Below are positions 1-9,220 of a stretch of DNA of 64,000 nucleotides, piece by piece (the first letter of the stretch is position 1; every line of letters begins with the position of its first letter). This DNA is from Rhodobacteraceae bacterium CCMM004 (GTDB lineage Bacteria > Pseudomonadota > Alphaproteobacteria > Rhodobacterales > Rhodobacteraceae), in contig RZWH01000004.1 of the NCBI GenBank assembly GCA_004005435.1, forward strand, positions 317,501 to 381,500, written 5' to 3'. The notes beneath the pieces are model-generated. The model worked only from the letters and a program-made list of their open reading frames with translations. It had not been told where the DNA came from and ran no database searches. A program made the position numbers and the translations under genes.

Positions 1-1305
1 ATCGCGCGCACCGGGCGGGCGCAGCTGGTCTCGCGCGACGGAACCGCGCTCTTGCGGATCCGCGCGGACGGACGGCGGGTGCGGCTGTCGATGGTCGATG
101 CCGAGACGGTGACGGTCGCGCCCGGTCTGGATTCAGGCACGCTGTCCGAGATGGAGCGGGAACTGGACGCCCTGCGCTCGGTCCACGATTCGGTACCGTT
201 TCTCGTCTGGCGCCAGCGGGCGGACGGCACGATCACCTGGATCAACCGGACCTATCTGGACACCGTCGCGGCCGCCCTGCCCGAACGGGCCGGCACCTGG
301 CCGCCCCCCGCCCTTTTCGAGGTCGGCGATCTGGTCGCGGACGGCGCGACACCCCAGCGGCCCCGCCGCCTGCGCCTGACCGCGGGCGGGACCGGCGAGG
401 CGGGTCCCTGGTTCGAGTGCCACTTTGCCGCGGTCGGCGGTGAGGTGCAGGTCACCGCCGTCAGCGCCGAGGACATGGTCGCAGCCGAAGAGACCTCGCG
501 CGGGTTCGTGATGACTCTGTCCAAGACCTTCGCCAACCTGACCACCGGCCTCGCCGTGTTCGGCAAGGATCGGCGGCTGGCGCTGTTCAACCCCGCGCTC
601 ACCGACCTCACCGGGCTGCCGGTGGATCGGCTCTTGTCCCGGCCGACCCTCTTCGCCTTTCTCGACGCGCTCCGCAGCCGCAACGTCATGCCCGAGCCCA
701 AGGACTATCGCTCCTGGCGCGCTCGCATGGCCGATCTGGAGGCGGCGGCCAGCGAGGGACCCTATACCGAGACCTGGCACCTGCCCGACGGGCGCTGCTA
801 TCGGCTGATCGGCCACCCCCAACCGGACGGCGCGCTGGCGCTGCTGTTTGAGGACATCAGTGCCGAAATCGGCCTTTCCCGCAGCTTTCGCGCCGAACTG
901 GAAGTCAACCAGGCGATCCTCGATTCGCTCGACGAGGCGGTGGCGGTGTTCGACCTGAGCGGCACGCTGACCCTCGCAAACCGCATGTATGAGGCCCTAT
1001 GGGAGGTCGCGCTGCGCGAGCGCGTCACCGCGCCCACGGCGGGCGAGGCGGTGGCGCAGTGGCAGGCGCGCTCCGCCCCCAGCGCGGGCTGGGGCGCTTT
1101 GCAGGACTGCCTGACAGGACGCGACGGCAACGAGCCCTGCACCGCCGACATGCGGTTGCTCGACGGACGCGCGCTGCGCTATCGCGTGTCGCCCCTGCCC
1201 GGACGCGGAACACTGGTGCGGATCCAGGTCCGCCCGGAGACGCAGATCCACGAGGTGCGCAGCCTGCGGGACAGCGGCCGTCTGCACTTGCGCGCCGAGG
1301 CCTGA
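1..1305 (+). CDS. PAS-domain protein, C-terminal part (5' end outside window)
   Basis: The reading frame is open from the first base, so the gene starts upstream. Three PAS-like repeats are visible, at about nt 160-270 (ending near TITWINRTYLDTVAA), 517-625 (NLTTGLAVFGKDRRLALFN) and 907-1005 (SLDEAVAVFDLSGTLTLAN). The second and third resemble the PAS_7 type common in alphaproteobacteria. The protein ends about 100 residues after the third repeat, and no histidine-kinase dimerisation or ATPase domain, nor any GGDEF/EAL domain, follows. It is therefore probably a sensory or scaffold protein, unless an output domain lies upstream. It is followed by tsaE after about 40 bases in the same direction. 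The PAS assignment is from pattern; no ligand can be inferred. Confidence 0.7.
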   Translation: MARTGRAQLVSRDGTALLRIRADGRRVRLSMVDAETVTVAPGLDSGTLSEMERELDALRSVHDSVPFLVWRQRADGTITWINRTYLDTVAAALPERAGTWPPPALFEVGDLVADGATPQRPRRLRLTAGGTGEAGPWFECHFAAVGGEVQVTAVSAEDMVAAEETSRGFVMTLSKTFANLTTGLAVFGKDRRLALFNPALTDLTGLPVDRLLSRPTLFAFLDALRSRNVMPEPKDYRSWRARMADLEAAASEGPYTETWHLPDGRCYRLIGHPQPDGALALLFEDISAEIGLSRSFRAELEVNQAILDSLDEAVAVFDLSGTLTLANRMYEALWEVALRERVTAPTAGEAVAQWQARSAPSAGWGALQDCLTGRDGNEPCTADMRLLDGRALRYRVSPLPGRGTLVRIQVRPETQIHEVRSLRDSGRLHLRAEA

Positions 1306-1348
1306 TCGGCGCTTGCGGCCCCCGGCGGGCGCGGCCAAACTGCGCCTC

Positions 1349-1846
1349 GTGACCGATTGCACCGCCACCCTCGCGCTTGCCACCCCTGACGAGACCACGG
1401 CGCTGGGACGCCGCCTGGCGCCGCAGCTGCGCCCGGGCGACACGTTGCTGCTCGACGGGCCGATCGGCGCTGGCAAGAGCCATTTCGCTCGCGCCGTCAT
1501 CGACGCGCGGCTGCGCGCCATGGGACGGCGCGAGGACATCCCTTCGCCCACCTACACGCTCGTCCAGACCTACGAAGCGGGGGATGTGACGCTGATCCAC
1601 GCCGACCTCTACCGCCTCGCCGGGCCCGACGACGCCGCCGAACTGGGCCTGGAGGACGCCTGGGACGCAGCGATCTGCCTGATCGAGTGGCCCGACCGCC
1701 TGGGGTCCGACGCCCCCGCCGGCGCCTTGCATCTGCGGCTGAGCCTCCGCCCGGACGGCGGGCGCGACGCGCAGCTCACGGGACCGGCGGACCGCTGGCG
1801 CGCCGTCCTGAGCGATCTGACGACGGCCGGTGCCGTCGATGCCTGA
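1349..1846 (+). CDS. tsaE: tRNA threonylcarbamoyladenosine biosynthesis ATPase TsaE
   Basis: TsaE is the small ATPase partner of TsaB/TsaD in making t6A37 on ANN-decoding tRNAs in the cytoplasm. The 165-residue product has the family P-loop GPIGAGKSHF near residue 35, followed by SPTYTLVQTY and the HADLYRL segment typical of TsaE. I chose the GTG at 1349 because the usual TsaE N-terminus begins there; an in-frame TTG at 1313 would add 12 poorly conserved residues. The 3' end overlaps the nucleotidyltransferase start by 8 bases, so the two are probably translationally coupled. Its length is normal for the family. Confidence 0.9.
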   Translation: MTDCTATLALATPDETTALGRRLAPQLRPGDTLLLDGPIGAGKSHFARAVIDARLRAMGRREDIPSPTYTLVQTYEAGDVTLIHADLYRLAGPDDAAELGLEDAWDAAICLIEWPDRLGSDAPAGALHLRLSLRPDGGRDAQLTGPADRWRAVLSDLTTAGAVDA

Positions 1847-2531
1847 CGCGCTGATGCTGTTTGCCGCCGGGTTCGGCACCCGCATGGGCGCGCTGACCCG
1901 CACAATGCCCAAGCCGCTGTTGCCCGTGGCCGGGCGCCCGTTGATCGACCGCGCGCTCGACCTGGCCGCGGCGGCGGGCATCGGCCGCATCGTCGTCAAC
2001 GCCCATTACCGCGCCGCGCAGATCGAGGCGCACCTGGAGCACCGCGACGTTGCGGTCTCGCACGAGGCAGCCGGGATCCTGGACACCGGTGGCGGCCTCC
2101 GCGCCGCGCTGCCGCTCCTTGGGCGGGCGCCGTGCTTTACCCTCAACCCCGACGCGGTCTGGCGCGGCGCCAACCCCCTCAGCGCCCTCGCCGACGCCTG
2201 GCGCCCGGACGAGATGGGCGCCCTCCTGATGCTGCTCCCCGCCGAGAGCGCGCTGGGGCGGGACGGCCGCGGCGACTTCTCCGCCGACGCAAACGGCCGC
2301 CTGACCCGTGGCGGCCAGTTCCTCTATACCGGCGCGCAGATTCTCGATCCGGTCTGGCTGGATGGGATCGAGGACGACGTCTTCTCGCTGAATGTGGTCT
2401 GGGACCGGATCGCGGCGGAGGGGCGTCTCTACGGCATCGTCTACCGCGGCGCCTGGTGCGACGTGGGCTCTCCTGCAGGCCTGGACGCCGCGGCGGCGCT
2501 GCTCGAAGAGAGCCATGTTCGCGCCGAGTGA
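1839..2531 (+). CDS. Nucleotidyltransferase, MurU-like (MurNAc-1-P uridylyltransferase family)
   Basis: The 230-residue product is a sugar-phosphate nucleotidyltransferase. It has the N-terminal signature MLFAAGFGTRMGALT, the lysine motif MPKPLLPVAGRPLI, a TGGGL motif and a NPDAV metal-binding Asp. The short single-domain form and its position beside tsaE and addB match MurU, which converts MurNAc-1-phosphate to UDP-MurNAc in cell-wall recycling. In many alphaproteobacteria the sugar kinase AmgK lies between tsaE and murU. Here the two overlap by 8 bases and no kinase is present. The ATG at 1839 is preferred over the GTG at 1830 because the signature starts there. The substrate is inferred and another sugar-1-phosphate is possible. 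Confidence 0.75.
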   Translation: MPDALMLFAAGFGTRMGALTRTMPKPLLPVAGRPLIDRALDLAAAAGIGRIVVNAHYRAAQIEAHLEHRDVAVSHEAAGILDTGGGLRAALPLLGRAPCFTLNPDAVWRGANPLSALADAWRPDEMGALLMLLPAESALGRDGRGDFSADANGRLTRGGQFLYTGAQILDPVWLDGIEDDVFSLNVVWDRIAAEGRLYGIVYRGAWCDVGSPAGLDAAAALLEESHVRAE

Positions 2532-5445
2532 AGGGCCGCGCCTCTTCGGCACGCCGCCCGGCGTCGACTTTGCCGAGGCACTGGTCGCAGGCCTGACCGC
2601 GCGCCTGGGCGACGCCCCGCCGGAGTCGTGGGCACGGGTCGACATCCTGGTCAACACGCGCCGGATGCAGCGGCGCCTGCGCGAGGTGTTGGCCGCCGGT
2701 CCCGCCCGCCTATTGCCGCGGGTGCGCACCATCGCCGACCTGATGGCCGATGCCGACCTGCCGCCGCCCGTTTCGCCGCTCCGGCGACGTCTGGACCTCG
2801 CCCGCCTGATCGACGCCCTGACGCGGCAGCAGCCCGATCTGGCCGGGACGCCGCCGCTGGCCCTGGCCGAGAGCCTGGCTGCGCTCCTCGACGAGATGCA
2901 GGCCGAGGGGGTCGCGCCCGAGACCCTGGAGCGGCTCGACGTCGGCCCGCACTCGGCGCACTGGACCCGCAGCCTGCGCTTCGTCGGCATCGCGCGGACC
3001 TATCTGGAGGCGACGGGCGGGGCCGATGCCGAAGCCCGGCAGCGCGCCGCGGCGCTGGCCACGGTCGCGTCCTGGGAAGCGGCGCCACCGGGCCACCCGG
3101 TGATCGTGGCGGGCTCGACCGGGTCGCGCGGGGCCACCGCGATGCTGATCCAGGCGGCGGCGCGCCTGCCCCAGGGGGCCGCGGTCCTGCCCGGCGTCGA
3201 CCGCCACATGCCCCAGACGGTCTGGGAACGGCTGAGCGACGCGATGACGGGCGAGGATCACCCTCAGTTCCGCTTTGCCCGGTTGGCGGCGGCGGTGGAC
3301 CTAGCGCCGGGCGACATCGCTCCCTGGACAGCGGACGACCCGTCGGCGGCGCGCAACCGGCTGATCTCGCTGGCGCTGCGCCCGGCCCCCGTGACCGACC
3401 AGTGGCTCTCCGAGGGCCCGGCGCTGGGTCCGGTGGACCCGGCCGCAGCGGGCCTCTCGCTGATCGAGGCGGTGTCGCCCCAGACCGAGGCGCTGGCCAT
3501 CGCGCTGCGCCTCCGACAGGCGGTCGAGGACCGGCAGACCGCCATGCTGATCACTCCTGACCGGGTTCTGGTCCGGCGGGTGGTCGCCGCGCTCGACCGC
3601 TGGCGCATCGTCCCGGACGACAGCGCCGGGCGCCCCTTGGGCCTCTCGGCGCCCGGCCGCCTCCTGCGGATGGTGGCGGCGGGGATGGGGCGGGCGGTGA
3701 CGCCCGAGACCGTGTTGACCCTGTGCAAACACCCGCTGACCCGCGCGGGGGGCGACGGCCGCGGCCCGCACCTCCTCCACACGCGGCGGCTGGACCTGTG
3801 GCTGCGGCGGCACGGCGGGCCGACCCTGACTCCCGCCACGCTGACCCGCTGGGCCGAGGATGCGGACGACGTGGACGCGACGGTCTGGGCGGCCTGGATC
3901 GCCGAGATCGTGGCGCAGATGGCAGGGGCCCAGGGCGGCGCCCTGCCCCGCCTCGTCGACACGCACCTGGCCATTGCTTCTGCGCTGGCCGACGGGGACG
4001 CGGAGGGCGGCGGCACGCTCTGGGCCGACGCGGCGGGCACCGAGGCGCGCGCCGCCATGGACACCCTGACCGACGCTGCGGCAGAGGACGACCGGCTGAG
4101 CCTCGCCGACTACCGCGCGCTGATCGATGGGGTGCTGGCCGACCGCGAAGTCCGCGAGGCGGTGGAGAGCCGCGCCGACGTCTCGATCCGCGGCACCCTG
4201 GAGGCGCGGGTGCAAGGGGCCGACGTCACGATCCTGGCCGGGCTCAACGAGGGCGTCTGGCCGTCCGCCCCTGCGCCCGATCCTTGGCTGAACCGGCCGC
4301 TGCGGCAGGCGGCGGGTCTCCTGCTCCCCGACCGGCGCATCGGGCTCTCCGCCCACGACTTCCAACAGGGGGTGGCGGGGGCCGAGGTCGTCCTGTCCCG
4401 CGCGGTGCGGGACGACGACGCCGCGACGGTCCCGTCCCGGTGGCTGAACCGGCTGACGAACCTCCTGGCCGGGCTGGTGGACACCGGCGGCCCCGAGGCC
4501 CTGGCGGCGATGCGCCAAAGGGGCGCGGTGTGGACCGCCCTGGCCGCCGGGATCTCGGCGCCCGGCGATCCGGTGCCACGGGCGCCCCGGCCGTCGCCCC
4601 GCCCCCCCGCGCCGCTCCGGCCGCGGGAGATCTCGGTGACCGAGGTGCAGACCCTGATCCGCGATCCCTATGCAGTCTACGGGCGGCGCGTCCTGGGTCT
4701 GCGGCCCCTGGACCCGCTGCACCCGGCGCCCGACGCGCCGCTGCGCGGGACGGTGATCCACGACATCTTCGAGGCGTATCTGCGGACCGGCACGGACCCG
4801 CACCGCCCCGATGCGGCCGATGTCCTCCTGGCCTGCGCCGACGCCATTCTGGACCGCGACGTGCCCTGGCCCGCTGCACGGAAGCTCTGGCGCGCGCGCA
4901 TCGCCCGGGTTGCCGACTGGTTCGTGGCTGGCGAGCGGGTGCGACAGGCCGACGCCACCCCGGAGCCTCCCGAACGGCGCGGACGACTCATCCTGTCCTC
5001 TGCCGTGACACTGACGGGCAAGGCCGACCGGATCGACCGGCGCTCGGACGGCCGGCTCGTCATCTACGACTACAAGACCGGGGCCCCGCCCTCCGAGCGG
5101 CAGATCGCGCATTTCGACCGCCAGCTTCTGTTGGAGGCCGCCATGGCCGAAGCGGGCGCGTTCGAGACGATTCCGGCCGCCCGCGTCGCCGCCATCGCCT
5201 ATATCGGCCTCGGTGCCGCGCCGGTCGAGGCGCTCTACGACCTCGACGACCCCGAGGCGCCGTTTTCCGTGGCCGAGACCCTCGCAGGGCTGGAGGCGCT
5301 GCTGGCGCGCTATCTGGACCCCGCGACCGGCTACACCGCCCGGCGGGCGATGCACGGCGTGCGGTGGGACGGCGACTACGACCACCTGGCACGCTTCGGC
5401 GAATGGACGGACGCGGACCCGCCCGCGCCCGTGGACGTCCCATGA
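2515..5445 (+). CDS. addB: Double-strand break repair protein AddB (alphaproteobacterial type)
   Basis: AddB is the nuclease and scaffold partner of AddA in the AddAB helicase-nuclease, which resects double-strand ends for RecA loading. The product is 976 residues. Near the C-terminus (about residues 835-865) is the RecB-type nuclease core GKADRIDRR followed by VIYDYKTGAPP. The central part has helicase-like but degenerate sequence, including VTILAGLNEGVWP. The ATG at 2515 lies inside the 3' end of the nucleotidyltransferase gene (17-base overlap). The 3' end overlaps addA as ATGA. AddB of this lineage lacks a canonical Walker A, and none is seen here. Confidence 0.92.
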   Translation: MFAPSEGPRLFGTPPGVDFAEALVAGLTARLGDAPPESWARVDILVNTRRMQRRLREVLAAGPARLLPRVRTIADLMADADLPPPVSPLRRRLDLARLIDALTRQQPDLAGTPPLALAESLAALLDEMQAEGVAPETLERLDVGPHSAHWTRSLRFVGIARTYLEATGGADAEARQRAAALATVASWEAAPPGHPVIVAGSTGSRGATAMLIQAAARLPQGAAVLPGVDRHMPQTVWERLSDAMTGEDHPQFRFARLAAAVDLAPGDIAPWTADDPSAARNRLISLALRPAPVTDQWLSEGPALGPVDPAAAGLSLIEAVSPQTEALAIALRLRQAVEDRQTAMLITPDRVLVRRVVAALDRWRIVPDDSAGRPLGLSAPGRLLRMVAAGMGRAVTPETVLTLCKHPLTRAGGDGRGPHLLHTRRLDLWLRRHGGPTLTPATLTRWAEDADDVDATVWAAWIAEIVAQMAGAQGGALPRLVDTHLAIASALADGDAEGGGTLWADAAGTEARAAMDTLTDAAAEDDRLSLADYRALIDGVLADREVREAVESRADVSIRGTLEARVQGADVTILAGLNEGVWPSAPAPDPWLNRPLRQAAGLLLPDRRIGLSAHDFQQGVAGAEVVLSRAVRDDDAATVPSRWLNRLTNLLAGLVDTGGPEALAAMRQRGAVWTALAAGISAPGDPVPRAPRPSPRPPAPLRPREISVTEVQTLIRDPYAVYGRRVLGLRPLDPLHPAPDAPLRGTVIHDIFEAYLRTGTDPHRPDAADVLLACADAILDRDVPWPAARKLWRARIARVADWFVAGERVRQADATPEPPERRGRLILSSAVTLTGKADRIDRRSDGRLVIYDYKTGAPPSERQIAHFDRQLLLEAAMAEAGAFETIPAARVAAIAYIGLGAAPVEALYDLDDPEAPFSVAETLAGLEALLARYLDPATGYTARRAMHGVRWDGDYDHLARFGEWTDADPPAPVDVP

Positions 5446-8400
5446 ACGAGGCGTCGCAGAGACAGATCGCGGCGGCCGATCCGGCGCGCTCCACCTGGCT
5501 GTCGGCCAATGCCGGGTCGGGCAAGACGCGGGTGTTGACCGACCGCGTCGCCCGCCTCCTCCTCGGAGGTGCGCCGCCGCAGACGATCCTCTGCCTGACC
5601 TATACCAAGGCCGCGGCGACCGAGATGCAGAACCGGCTGTTTCAGCGGCTGGGGGGATGGGCGATGCTGCCCGATGCGCGGCTGCGCGCCGAGTTGGCCG
5701 CGTTGGGGGTGGATGACGTGACGGCGCCCGACACCCTGGCGCGCGCGCGGCGGCTCTTTGCCCGCGCCATCGAGACGCCGGGCGGGCTCAAGATCCAGAC
5801 GATCCACTCGTTCTGCGCAGCGCTCCTGCGGAGATTCCCGCTGGAGGCCGGGGTGCCGCCCCAGGTGGTCGAGTTGGACGACCGCACCACCGCCCAGATC
5901 GTCGACGCCTGTATCGAGGAGCTGGCCGAGGTCGATCCAGACGGCTGTGTCAGCGATCTGGCGCAGCACTACACGGGCGAGGACTTCGTCGCGCTCTCCC
6001 GCGCGGTCATCGGCCAGCGCGACCTCTTCGACCGCGGCCACGACGACGCGGCCCTGGCGCGCACGTTGGGCGTGCCCAAGGACGGGGCGGCACCTGCGCT
6101 GGGACCGGAGGACCGCGACCTACTGGCGCAGATGGTCGCGGCGATGGACGCGCACGGCACCGCAACCGACCGGGCCCAGGCGCCGATCCTGGCCAAGGCG
6201 CGCGATCTGCCCGCCGCCGAGGCCCAGATCGCGCTGGAGTCGTGCCTCCTGACCACCAAGTTCGTGCCGAAGACGGGGAAATATCCCAACAAGGCCGCGC
6301 GCGCAGCGCTTGGCCCCGCAGCCGACGAGGTCGACACCCTGATCGAACGGGTGGCCGAGGCCCGCGAGGGGCGCCTGGCGCTGGCCGCGTGGGAGCGGAC
6401 GGTCGCACTTCACCGCTATGCCCGGCACCTCCTGCCGACCTACGCGGCGCACAAGACGGCGCGGGGCGGCGTCGACTTCGACGACCTGATCCTCAAGGCG
6501 CGAGATCTCTTGACCGACAGCGCGGTGGCGTCCTGGGTGCTCTACCGGCTCGACGGCGCAATCTCGCACATCCTGGTGGACGAGGCTCAGGACACCAGCC
6601 CGACCCAATGGGAAGTCGTGGCGGCTCTGGCCGCCGAGTTCGCCGCTGGCGAGGGCACCCATGCGGCGGGCGAGCGCACGCTGTTCGTCGTCGGCGACAA
6701 GAAGCAGTCGATCTATTCCTTCCAGGGCGCCGATCCCGAGGCGTTCGACCGGATGCAGGCCGTGTTCGCCGCGCAGATGGAGGGGGCCGCGCCGCTCTTT
6801 CGCACCGAACTTCTGCACTCGTTCCGGTCGTCGCGGGCGATCCTGTCGACCGTCGATCGGGTCTTCGACGGCCCCGCCGGGGTGGGGCTGGGCCGCGACG
6901 TCCGCCATCTGGCGTTCCACGGGACGTTGCCGGGGCGGGTGGACCTGTGGCCGGTGGTGGCGAAAGAGGCGACCGACACCGACGACGTGCCGTGGTTTGC
7001 ACCCGTGGATTTGGTCGCCCCGGGCGATCCCACGGTGCGGCTGGCCGAGGCGGTGGCAGGCGAAATCGACGCGATGATCCGGCGGGGCGACGCGCTGCCC
7101 CGCCCCGACGGCACCCCCCGACCGGTGGGCGCCGGCGACATCCTGATCCTCGTGCGCAGCCGCAAGGCGCTGTTTTTCGAAATCATCCGGGCGTGCAAGG
7201 CGCGGGGGCTGGAGATCGCCGGGGCCGACCGGATGATCCTGACCGCCGAGCTGGCGGTGCGGGACATCGTGGCGCTCTTGTCGTTCCTCGACACGCCCGA
7301 GGACGACCTGTCGCTCGCCGCGGTCCTGCGCTCGCCCCTCTGCGGGCTGACCGAGGCGCAGGTCTTCGACCTCGCCGCCGACCGGCCGGAGCGGTTCCTG
7401 TGGCAGGTGCTGCGCCGCCGCCGCGCCGATTTCGCCGGCGTGACCGACATGCTGGACGACCTGCGCGCCGCGGCGGATTACCTGCGTCCGTTCGAGCTGA
7501 TCGAGCGGCTGCTGACCCGGCATGGCGGGCGCGTACGCCTCACCGCCAGGCTGGGGGCGGAGGCGGAGGACGCCATCGACGAACTGATGACCCAGGCCAT
7601 GGCCTATGAGCGCACGGAGGTGCCCAGCCTCACCGGGTTCCTGTCCTGGCTCTCGGCCCGCGACGTGGAGGTCAAGAGGCAGGCGGCGGGCCGGGGGCGC
7701 GCCATCCGCGTCATGACCGTCCACGGCGCCAAGGGGCTGGAGGCGCCGGTGGTGATCCTGCCGGACACCACCAGCCCCCCGCGCCCCGGCAGCTCGGAGA
7801 TCCTGGTCGCCGAGGGCGTGCCGCTCTGGCGGACCCGCGCCGCCGAGATGCCAACGGCGATGACGGCGGCCAAAGGCGCGGCGGACGCGGCCGACGCGGC
7901 CGAGCGCGCGCGGCTCCTGTACGTCGCGATGACCCGGGCCGAGACTTGGCTGATCGTCGCCGGGGCGGGCGATCCGGCGCGCCTGCGCAACACCTGGTAT
8001 CGCGCGGTCGAGGAGGCGATGGAGGGCGCCGCGGCCCCCCTCGTTACGCCGGTGGGGCCGGGGCTCAGGATCGAGACGGGCGCCTGGCCGGACGCGGCCG
8101 ACGCCCCGGCCGACGCGGGCGCCGCCGCACAGATCGCTTTGCCCGCTTGGGTGGATCGCCCACCCCCGCCCGACACGGCGCCACCACCGCCCCTGTCACC
8201 CTCGGACCTGGGTGGGGCCAAGGTCCTGCCCGACGAGAGCGCCGATGCCGCCCTGGCCGAAGCGGCGACCCGTCGAGGGACCGCCCTGCACCGCCTGCTC
8301 GAACGGCTGCCCAGTCTGGCGCGCGACACCTGGGCTGCCCGGGGCGCACGGATGCTGGCCGAGGACGGCATCGTTCCCGCCGAGGACGCGGCCGCGCTCG

Positions 8401-8777
8401 TCGACGAGGCGGCGCGGCTGATCGGCACCCCCGCGCTCGCGCCCCTGTTCGGCGCCGACAGCCTGGCGGAGGTGGACATCGCCGGGCCGCTGGCAGCATT
8501 GGGCGGGCGGATCGTCGCCGGCACCGTGGATCGGCTGTTGATCGCGCCCGACCGGGTGATGGCCGTGGATTTCAAATCCAACCGCCGGGTCCCCGTCGGA
8601 CCCCAGGACGTGCCCGAGGGCGTGCTGCGGCAGATGGGCGCCTATGCCGCCCTGCTGGCCGCGGTCTATCCCGGCCGCGTCGTGGACACCGCGATCCTGT
8701 GGACCCGCACCGCGACGCTCATGCCGCTGCCCTCGGCGTTGACCGACGCGGCGCTGCGCCGGGCCGCGCCCGCTTGA
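5442..8777 (+). CDS. addA: AddAB helicase-nuclease subunit AddA
   Basis: AddA is the UvrD-type 3'-5' helicase and nuclease subunit of AddAB. The 1111-residue product opens with a Q-motif (ASQRQIAAADP) and Walker A (SANAGSGKTRVLTDR). It has the QTIHSFCAALLRRFP motif, Walker B ILVDEAQDTSP with QWEVV, the GDKKQSIYSFQGADP motif and VMTVHGAKGLEAPVV. The C-terminal nuclease carries VMAVDFKSNRRVP at about residue 1040. The ATG overlaps the addB stop by four bases, so the subunits are coupled. A 56-base gap separates it from trxA. Length and motif order are normal and no lesion was seen. Confidence 0.95.
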   Translation: MNEASQRQIAAADPARSTWLSANAGSGKTRVLTDRVARLLLGGAPPQTILCLTYTKAAATEMQNRLFQRLGGWAMLPDARLRAELAALGVDDVTAPDTLARARRLFARAIETPGGLKIQTIHSFCAALLRRFPLEAGVPPQVVELDDRTTAQIVDACIEELAEVDPDGCVSDLAQHYTGEDFVALSRAVIGQRDLFDRGHDDAALARTLGVPKDGAAPALGPEDRDLLAQMVAAMDAHGTATDRAQAPILAKARDLPAAEAQIALESCLLTTKFVPKTGKYPNKAARAALGPAADEVDTLIERVAEAREGRLALAAWERTVALHRYARHLLPTYAAHKTARGGVDFDDLILKARDLLTDSAVASWVLYRLDGAISHILVDEAQDTSPTQWEVVAALAAEFAAGEGTHAAGERTLFVVGDKKQSIYSFQGADPEAFDRMQAVFAAQMEGAAPLFRTELLHSFRSSRAILSTVDRVFDGPAGVGLGRDVRHLAFHGTLPGRVDLWPVVAKEATDTDDVPWFAPVDLVAPGDPTVRLAEAVAGEIDAMIRRGDALPRPDGTPRPVGAGDILILVRSRKALFFEIIRACKARGLEIAGADRMILTAELAVRDIVALLSFLDTPEDDLSLAAVLRSPLCGLTEAQVFDLAADRPERFLWQVLRRRRADFAGVTDMLDDLRAAADYLRPFELIERLLTRHGGRVRLTARLGAEAEDAIDELMTQAMAYERTEVPSLTGFLSWLSARDVEVKRQAAGRGRAIRVMTVHGAKGLEAPVVILPDTTSPPRPGSSEILVAEGVPLWRTRAAEMPTAMTAAKGAADAADAAERARLLYVAMTRAETWLIVAGAGDPARLRNTWYRAVEEAMEGAAAPLVTPVGPGLRIETGAWPDAADAPADAGAAAQIALPAWVDRPPPPDTAPPPPLSPSDLGGAKVLPDESADAALAEAATRRGTALHRLLERLPSLARDTWAARGARMLAEDGIVPAEDAAALVDEAARLIGTPALAPLFGADSLAEVDIAGPLAALGGRIVAGTVDRLLIAPDRVMAVDFKSNRRVPVGPQDVPEGVLRQMGAYAALLAAVYPGRVVDTAILWTRTATLMPLPSALTDAALRRAAPA

Positions 8778-8833
8778 CGCTCGGCGGGACGGTTCTTAGG
8801 TAGCCTGCACCCCCTCAGGAATGGAGTTCCGCC

Positions 8834-9154
8834 ATGGCCACCGTCGCCGTCACCGACGCCACCTTCGACACCGAAGTCAAGAACGCCGACATTCCCGTCG
8901 TCGTGGATTTCTGGGCCGAGTGGTGCGGCCCCTGCAAACAGATCGGCCCGGCGCTGGAACAGCTCAGCGACGAATACGAGGGCCGCGTGAAGATCGTAAA
9001 GGTCAACGTGGACGAGAACCCGCAGAGCCCCGCGCAGATGGGCGTCCGCGGCATCCCGGCGCTGTTCATGTTCAAGGACGGCCAGGTCGTGTCGAACAAG
9101 GTCGGCGCGGCGCCCAAGGCGGCGCTGGAAAACTGGATCAAGGAAGCGATCTGA
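8834..9154 (+). CDS. trxA: Thioredoxin
   Basis: This is a 106-residue cytoplasmic thioredoxin. The active site WCGPC has its cysteines at 31 and 34, preceded by VVVDFWAEW; the cis-Pro loop is RGIPALFMF. Length and sequence are those of the major TrxA, the general disulfide reductant for ribonucleotide reductase, Msr enzymes and PAPS reductase. It follows addA and is closed by a hairpin terminator, so it may be the last gene of the tsaE-addB-addA run or be transcribed from the 56-base gap. Confidence 0.95.
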   Translation: MATVAVTDATFDTEVKNADIPVVVDFWAEWCGPCKQIGPALEQLSDEYEGRVKIVKVNVDENPQSPAQMGVRGIPALFMFKDGQVVSNKVGAAPKAALENWIKEAI

Positions 9155-9181
9155 GGCGCGGCGCCCGGACCGCGGACCCAC

Positions 9182-9205
9182 GGGGCGCTCACCGGGCGCC
9201 CCTTT
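9182..9205 (+). terminator. Intrinsic terminator after trxA
   Basis: A perfect 7-bp stem (GGGGCGC at 9182-9188 and GCGCCCC at 9196-9202) with a 7-base loop is followed by TTT and then GATTT. It lies 28 bases after the trxA stop and just ahead of the hslV ribosome-binding site. The short U-tract suggests partial termination. Confidence 0.65.
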
Positions 9206-9220
9206 GATTTGGAGACGGCG

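Noticed and set aside
3301-5385. 694-codon minus-strand open frame across addB
   Set aside because: Shadow frame of addB with repetitive Arg/Gly/His composition and no domain.
3723-5441. Upstream extension of addA through the whole of addB
   Set aside because: The frame happens to stay open, but AddA homology begins exactly at the ATG at 5442 that overlaps the addB stop.
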